A stretch of DNA of 64,000 bases from Bradyrhizobium ottawaense (GTDB lineage: Bacteria > Pseudomonadota > Alphaproteobacteria > Rhizobiales > Xanthobacteraceae): the NCBI RefSeq assembly GCF_002278135.3, contig NZ_CP029425.2, positions 7,354,001 through 7,418,000 on the forward strand, given 5' to 3'. Under the pieces are notes generated by a model, which saw only the letters and a program-made list of their open reading frames with translations, was not told the origin of the DNA and searched no databases. Numbering within the stretch: the stretch's first letter is position 1; every line of letters begins with the position of its first letter. This document shows positions 59,409 through 64,000 of the stretch, one piece after another. The position numbers were made by a program, and so were the translations under genes.

Positions 59409-60070
59409 CCTCCTGGCGTGGTGTAGCTTAGTACTAGCCCGTGCATGAGACGTGACCAGCCGTCGATAGTGACGAACAGAAAGAGCTTGAAGGGGACAGA
59501 TATCACTGTGGGGGATACCATCGACATACCCATGGCCATCAAAATCGTGGTGACAATCAGATCGATCGTGATGAAGGGAAGATAGAGAAGAAAACCGATT
59601 TCGAAGCCCCGCTTGAGTTCGGAAATCAAGAACGACGGCACAAGAATTGAGAAATCATCTGCCGTTACGCTGCCGCGCATCTCCTCCGACCAGACATGTT
59701 CGGTGGATGACAGGAAGAAGCGGCGCTGCTCTTCATTGGTGAATTTCTTCAGATGAACACGCAGCGGCTCCTGTCCCTCCTTGGCGGCCATCACCCAGTC
59801 ATCGAAACTCTGGTAGCGAAGTTGCGGATCGGTAAGGCGGTTATAGGTCTGCTCGAAGACTGGAGCGCTGATGAAGACGGTCAGGATGAGTGCCGCTCCG
59901 TAAAGGACGATGTTCGGCGGTATCGATTGAGTTCCTAGCGCATTGCGCACGAGGAAGAGAACAACCGAGACCTTGATAAAGGCTGTAGTTGTGACGACAG
60001 CAAAGGCCAGGAGACCAAGGCCGACCGTTATTGCAAGAAGCGCCAGGATGCTGGGTTGAATTTCAGTCAT
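59405..60070 (-). CDS. rhcR: RhcR, T3SS export-apparatus membrane protein (221 aa)
   Basis: SctR/YscR/FliP family. Start MTEIQPSILALLAITVG; the longer frame adds an unrelated N-terminus that overlaps rhcQ. The signatures SVVLFLVRNALGTQSIPPN, LVPSFLISELKRGFEIGFLL and GMSMVSPTVISVPFKL are present. Start overlaps rhcQ by 8 bp. Confidence 0.94.
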   Translation of the reverse strand: MTEIQPSILALLAITVGLGLLAFAVVTTTAFIKVSVVLFLVRNALGTQSIPPNIVLYGAALILTVFISAPVFEQTYNRLTDPQLRYQSFDDWVMAAKEGQEPLRVHLKKFTNEEQRRFFLSSTEHVWSEEMRGSVTADDFSILVPSFLISELKRGFEIGFLLYLPFITIDLIVTTILMAMGMSMVSPTVISVPFKLFLFVTIDGWSRLMHGLVLSYTTPGG

Positions 60071-61184
60071 TAAGCGCCAACCTGCCGCGTAACCTGACGG
60101 CGAGCTCCTCGCCGATCCGCACGATGTCGCCTCGGCCGATACGTTGGCCGTTCGCAACGATATCGACCGGCCCGTCAAGATGCCGGCCAAGTTCGAACAC
60201 GTGGCCTTCGTTGATGGTTCGCAAGGTTCCCAACGGCATCGGCCAGCGGCCACATTCGAATACGAGTGTGATCTCGATGCTGTCGATATCCGCCTCTGAC
60301 GGGGGCTGCTGTTGCATCTGGTTTTGGGGCATCACATCTTCACTTTTTAGAGGGTGGGATCGCAAGCGGAATGGTCCTCGCAGCACCAGCCTGTCGCCGC
60401 CAATCTCTGCAGGGGCCCACAATCGGTCTGCAACGAGAACAATTTGGCCTCGCGCGAGTGGAATTGTGTCCGGGAGCAGCGCATCGCCTTGCTCTGCTTG
60501 GCGAAGAACGCCGATCGCGACGCGGAGCGAGCCGATATGGCCTGCAACGATGACCGGGAGTTCGGAAAGCAGCCTGGCCGCCTGTCGCGGTAATCGGCCG
60601 AGCAGCTCGCCGAGGACGGTGAAAGCCGGAGGCACCGGACCGTCGAACGGAGAGAATAGAAGCAGCCGAGCCTTGCTGGCGAGCTCACCATAGGCGACGT
60701 CAAATTCAAGATAAGGCTGCGTACTCCGCGCTTCCTCGGTGCGAACAAGCTGCAGATTCCGCTGCGTCATTCTTTCCAGCGCAGCAAGCAAGGGTTCAAG
60801 CGCAAGTTCCAGGACCAGCGAACGCGCCGGCTCAGAAGGTAAGGTAAGCCCATTCTGCACGGTCCGAACCAGCGCTTCCGCAAGCTTACCCGGCAAGGAC
60901 AGGATCAAGGTTTCACCTTCTACTTCGAAGACGCAGTCGAGCATCGGTGCCGCAGCCGGCTCCGCCTGCCAGACGGTCCGGCTCACGCGCACAGATAGCG
61001 GCTTCTCGCCGAGGAGGCCTTGTAGAGGCGCACGCAACGCTGTGATCTCGTTAAGCCACGAGGCCACTGCGTGCGACAGGATCAGCGACGGCATGAAGGC
61101 TGCGCGCTCAGCCGGCCGGTCCGAGGCCGGTGCGGCTTCCGCGCCGCAGGCCCCGAGCTCGCGCGTGAGAGGATCTGCAATCAT
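60063..61184 (-). CDS. rhcQ: RhcQ, T3SS cytoplasmic ring / sorting platform protein (373 aa)
   Basis: SctQ/YscQ/FliN-M family. The C-terminal SPOA domain (ITLVFECGRWPMPLGTLRTI; IGRGDIVRIGEELAVRL) is complete. The N-terminal part is divergent, as usual. It would form the cytoplasmic sorting platform with NolU and NolV. Overlaps rhcZ by 4 bp. Confidence 0.9.
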   Translation of the reverse strand: MIADPLTRELGACGAEAAPASDRPAERAAFMPSLILSHAVASWLNEITALRAPLQGLLGEKPLSVRVSRTVWQAEPAAAPMLDCVFEVEGETLILSLPGKLAEALVRTVQNGLTLPSEPARSLVLELALEPLLAALERMTQRNLQLVRTEEARSTQPYLEFDVAYGELASKARLLLFSPFDGPVPPAFTVLGELLGRLPRQAARLLSELPVIVAGHIGSLRVAIGVLRQAEQGDALLPDTIPLARGQIVLVADRLWAPAEIGGDRLVLRGPFRLRSHPLKSEDVMPQNQMQQQPPSEADIDSIEITLVFECGRWPMPLGTLRTINEGHVFELGRHLDGPVDIVANGQRIGRGDIVRIGEELAVRLRGRLALND

Positions 61185-61717
61185 GCTGGCTCACCTCCCG
61201 TCTGCCCTGACGGGCCGCGCCGGTAGCGGAGCAAGACTTCATCATCAGCTTCGATTTCGGCGGCGGCTTCGAAATGAGCACTCGTGGTGCGCCGAACGTC
61301 TTGATCAATCTCACGCCATTTCTGGCTCGCCGCTGAACGCCTGGCCCAAACGGCCCTCGCCTCAAGAACCGCAGTCTCAGCTTGCGTCTGAGCAGCACGG
61401 GCATTTTCAAGAACCTGCTGCGCCGCTGCAATCTCGTCTGTGAGCCGGCCGATGATGAGATGATAGCGCCGCTGCAGCTCGCAAACAGACATCGCATCGG
61501 CTGCTAGCATCTCCCGATAGAGCTCTGCCTCGAGCTTTGCCCGGCGCTCTTCGGCATGTGTAAGATGCTCGAAAGCTCGTTGGACAGCTTGGATCGCAAG
61601 GTGGCGCTTGGCTTCCATGTTAGACAATTCACGAATGGCGCTTCGCTCCCGCATGTCCTTTACGAGCCGCAGCTTCGAGGCGTGAACGGGACTTAGGCGG
61701 TCAGACGCGATATCCAT
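61181..61717 (-). CDS. rhcZ: RhcZ (Y4yJ/SctO-like), T3SS stalk protein (178 aa)
   Basis: A long helical, coiled-coil protein (RKSAIRELS-type heptads; HLTHAEERRAKLEAELYREM) of the YscO/FliJ kind that connects the ATPase to the export gate. Identification rests mainly on position between rhcN and rhcQ. Overlaps rhcN by 25 bp. Confidence 0.8.
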   Translation of the reverse strand: MDIASDRLSPVHASKLRLVKDMRERSAIRELSNMEAKRHLAIQAVQRAFEHLTHAEERRAKLEAELYREMLAADAMSVCELQRRYHLIIGRLTDEIAAAQQVLENARAAQTQAETAVLEARAVWARRSAASQKWREIDQDVRRTTSAHFEAAAEIEADDEVLLRYRRGPSGQTGGEPA

Positions 61718-63048
61718 GCGATCGTCTCCTCAAAGCTGCACGCCTCACCCTGCCCCTGGCGCAGAAAGGCCCGCAGTTGCTCGATCGAGGCGATCGCCCG
61801 ATCGGTCAGCGGATCAGAGCCTTGTTTGTATTCACCGACCTTGATCAGGAACTCGGCCTCAGCGTACCGTGACAGCAGATCACGGAAAAAGGATGCCGCC
61901 TTGCGATGCGGCACGGACACGATCGCATCCATGACGCGGCTGCGGCTCGACAACACGTCGATCGCCGGAAAATGCTCCCGGGAGGCCAACGCGCGGGAGA
62001 GAATAATGTGGCCATCGAGGATGCCGCGTGATTCTTCCGCTATCGGATCACCCGTGCCGTCACCTTCGACAAGCACAGTATAGAAGGCCGTAATGGAGCC
62101 ATGCTCGCCCATGCCGGCGCGCTCCAACAAGCCCGGCAACAGTGCAAAAACGGATGGCGGAAATCCGCGCCGGGTCGGCGGTTCTCCTGCGGCAAGTCCG
62201 ATTTCACGCATGGCGCGGCTAAAGCGCGTCAAAGAATCCATCATCAGAACGACGCGAAGGCCCTGATCACGAAAATATTCGGCTAGCGCTGTCGCCATGT
62301 GGGCGCATTGGGCCCGCTCCATCGCCGAACGGTCGGAAGTCTCCACCACAACGACGGAACGGTGAAGGGCTTCGCCAAGATGACGTTCGATGAATTCACG
62401 CACCTCTCGACCGCGCTCGCCGATCAGCGCAACGATAGTGACGTCGGCCGCTGCGCCTCTTACGATTTGCGACATCAGCGTCGACTTGCCGCAACCGGCA
62501 TCACCATAAATTCCGATCCGCTGACCTTCTCCGCATGTGAGAAGACCATCCAGGACACGGACGCCGAGCGGGAACGGCTGTTCAATCGCGCGCCGTTTCA
62601 TCGGATTAGGCGCCCTGCCGCGCAGCGGTCTGGCTTCGCCGGCTTTTATAGGGCCCTTGCCGTCGAGCGGCCGGCCAAAACTGTCGATCACGCGGCCGAG
62701 CAAATCGGGGCCGGCAGCCACTTCCTGCATTCGCCCGGTCGTCACCACCTCTGCGCGATTGGACAGCCCCACCATGTCCCCGATGGGCGTGAGTAACACC
62801 CCATCCGGCAACAGACCGATTACCTCGGCCTCGAGCGACCATCCGCTGCGAGGATCCTGCAATAAGCACAGTTCTCCGACCCTGGCCTCCGGCAAGACGG
62901 CGTGCAGCAGCGTGCCCACGGCCCGCGTGATCCGGCCGCGGACAGCGCGTGTATCGATGTGCTTGGCGGAAGATCTTAAGGATGAGAGTGCGGCCTTTAC
63001 GGTTCCTTCTGCGGCCGCGGCATGATGGGTCGGTCGTTGCACGGTCAC
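61693..63048 (-). CDS. rhcN: RhcN, T3SS ATPase (451 aa)
   Basis: SctN/YscN/FliI family, hexameric ATPase that unfolds and delivers substrates. Walker A is GDAGCGKST (182-190), Walker B is VVLMMDSLTRFS, and the family block GEPPTRRGFPPSVFALLPGL is intact. The N-terminal region is F1-beta-like. Overlaps nolV by 4 bp. Confidence 0.95.
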   Translation of the reverse strand: MTVQRPTHHAAAAEGTVKAALSSLRSSAKHIDTRAVRGRITRAVGTLLHAVLPEARVGELCLLQDPRSGWSLEAEVIGLLPDGVLLTPIGDMVGLSNRAEVVTTGRMQEVAAGPDLLGRVIDSFGRPLDGKGPIKAGEARPLRGRAPNPMKRRAIEQPFPLGVRVLDGLLTCGEGQRIGIYGDAGCGKSTLMSQIVRGAAADVTIVALIGERGREVREFIERHLGEALHRSVVVVETSDRSAMERAQCAHMATALAEYFRDQGLRVVLMMDSLTRFSRAMREIGLAAGEPPTRRGFPPSVFALLPGLLERAGMGEHGSITAFYTVLVEGDGTGDPIAEESRGILDGHIILSRALASREHFPAIDVLSSRSRVMDAIVSVPHRKAASFFRDLLSRYAEAEFLIKVGEYKQGSDPLTDRAIASIEQLRAFLRQGQGEACSFEETIAWISRLTA

Positions 63049-63665
63049 GATTCAGCTTCCTCCGTCAAGCCAAAGCCGAGGCGCAGCGCGCGCAGCTGCG
63101 CGGCAAGCCCAAGATCGACGTTGCCGAACTCGCTCCATAAAACACATTGGTCCGCGCTCAGCGCCGGATCCGCCTCAATCCTGAGCTTCGGCCGGCCCTC
63201 AAGTCCGTCATAATCCTTGAACTCACTGGCTAGCAGGTCGGCTTTCAGTGGGGATACGTGAAGGCAGACCTCCGTGTTTTTATATCTTTGCTCGATGGCA
63301 TGACGAACGCACTGGACCAGCATCTTGCCCGAATCAAATGCGCCAAGCAGATCGCGAACGATCTCAAAGACCAGTTGCGGCAATTCCCGCTCCAGAACCG
63401 CCTTGCGTTGGGCCAGTTCACAAGTCGCCTGCGCAATCAGCCGGGCCATTTCCTCTGCGCCAGCCTTTGCACCCTCGGCGCGGCCCTGCGCACGTTCCCG
63501 CTCATAAGCCAGGCGTGCCCACCCTCGAACCCGCTGCAGATGCCGCTCGGCAGCGGCCAGCGCCTGTATGGCATCGTGCCAGATCTCAAGCTGCGCAGCT
63601 GGGATCAGCGGTCCAAGAGCCCGAATCTTCGGGGCCGCGGGTGGTGCGAGGGCATCGGCCGTCAT
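63045..63665 (-). CDS. nolV: NolV, SctL-type ATPase regulator (206 aa)
   Basis: YscL/FliH family. A coiled-coil N-terminal half (WARLAYERERAQGRAEGAKA) and a C-terminal part (VRHAIEQRYKNTEVCLHVSP; LRIEADPALSADQCVLWSEF) that contacts the ATPase. Normal length. Overlaps nolU and rhcN by 4 bp each. Confidence 0.9.
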   Translation of the reverse strand: MTADALAPPAAPKIRALGPLIPAAQLEIWHDAIQALAAAERHLQRVRGWARLAYERERAQGRAEGAKAGAEEMARLIAQATCELAQRKAVLERELPQLVFEIVRDLLGAFDSGKMLVQCVRHAIEQRYKNTEVCLHVSPLKADLLASEFKDYDGLEGRPKLRIEADPALSADQCVLWSEFGNVDLGLAAQLRALRLGFGLTEEAES

Positions 63666-64000
63666 GCCCCAGCATCCTCAGTGCGCAAATGAGCCATGAC
63701 GAGGGAAAGCAGCGGGCCTGCTGCGCTACGGTGCTCGGCAGTTGAGCTCTCGGCGGCCGTCCCAGCGGGCAAGCGTAGAAGCACGCGGATACGAGCAAGC
63801 GATGAAGTCTCTTCGAGCCAAGCGCCGAGACAAGCATGCCCGTCATATTCGATCTGTCGGGACAATTGCTCTGGATCGGCGATCGGGGCCGTTGCGACGG
63901 CGCAGGATAAATGCCGGACTGCGAAAGCATGCGCCTCGGCACCGATCAACTCCACCAACACAGGCAGATCGTGCCTGGAGAACAGCTTGAGGATGGAGCG
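63662..64000 (-). CDS. nolU: NolU (SctK-like), C-terminal part
   Basis: The frame is open to the right edge, so only about 112 C-terminal residues (RSILKLFSRHDLPVLVEL... to RTEDAGA) are seen. The position directly before nolV on the same strand is that of nolU in rhizobia. A sorting-platform accessory protein. Confidence 0.75.
   Translation of the reverse strand, partial: RSILKLFSRHDLPVLVELIGAEAHAFAVRHLSCAVATAPIADPEQLSRQIEYDGHACLGAWLEETSSLARIRVLLRLPAGTAAESSTAEHRSAAGPLLSLVMAHLRTEDAGA

Overview
The window looks like a stretch of a rhizobial symbiosis island, most likely Bradyrhizobium. The evidence is a nod box, a TtsI-type regulator, at least eight tts-box-like promoters, several type III effector candidates, a NifA/sigma-54 promoter, and nine collinear rhc/nol genes of a type III secretion system (T3SS). 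These genes are set among many insertion sequences (IS66, IS5, IS1380, IS481, IS21, IS256, IS630, IS110), a group II intron and a serine-recombinase element. No housekeeping gene, tRNA, rRNA or CRISPR array was seen.

Layout. 1-8.5 kb: the 3' part of an omptin-like outer-membrane protein, degenerate DNA, a small effector under a minus-strand tts box, a deleted IS66 copy with intact 8-bp target duplications, and an MHS-type MFS transporter. 8.7-16 kb: an intact IS5-family element, a tiny secreted four-cysteine peptide gene, two tts boxes, a GNAT-type effector, an IS1380 relic and an IS481 insertion. 16-24 kb: a large minus-strand effector, then a cytochrome P450, a PanC-like ligase and a pentapeptide-repeat protein, all on the minus strand below a NifA-UAS/sigma-54 promoter. 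24-35.5 kb: the effector and regulatory core. It holds two paralogous effectors with ADP-ribosyltransferase-like motifs, a VirK-like periplasmic protein, a nod box, ttsI, rhcC2, a CpaD-like lipoprotein gene and a 771-aa repeat effector. 35.6-57.3 kb: mostly mobile DNA with nested insertions, interrupted by a tts box with a 68-aa gene (NopA-like candidate) and a phasin-like gene. 57.3-64 kb: nolU(partial)-nolV-rhcN-rhcZ-rhcQ-rhcR-rhcS-rhcT-rhcU, tightly overlapping on the minus strand and leaving the window on the right.

How it works together (inference from family knowledge). Flavonoid-NodD signalling through the nod box would switch on ttsI. TtsI would then activate the tts boxes in front of the effectors and the T3SS genes. 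The rhc proteins build the export apparatus, ATPase and sorting platform, and RhcC2 with the lipoprotein forms the outer-membrane channel. NifA separately points to expression of the pentapeptide/PanC-like/P450 group in nodules. The most unusual observations are a RhcU lacking the NPTH autocleavage motif, a roughly 65-residue module repeated five times across two effectors, a tandem pair of putative ADP-ribosyltransferase effectors, and the NifA-linked P450/ligase cluster.
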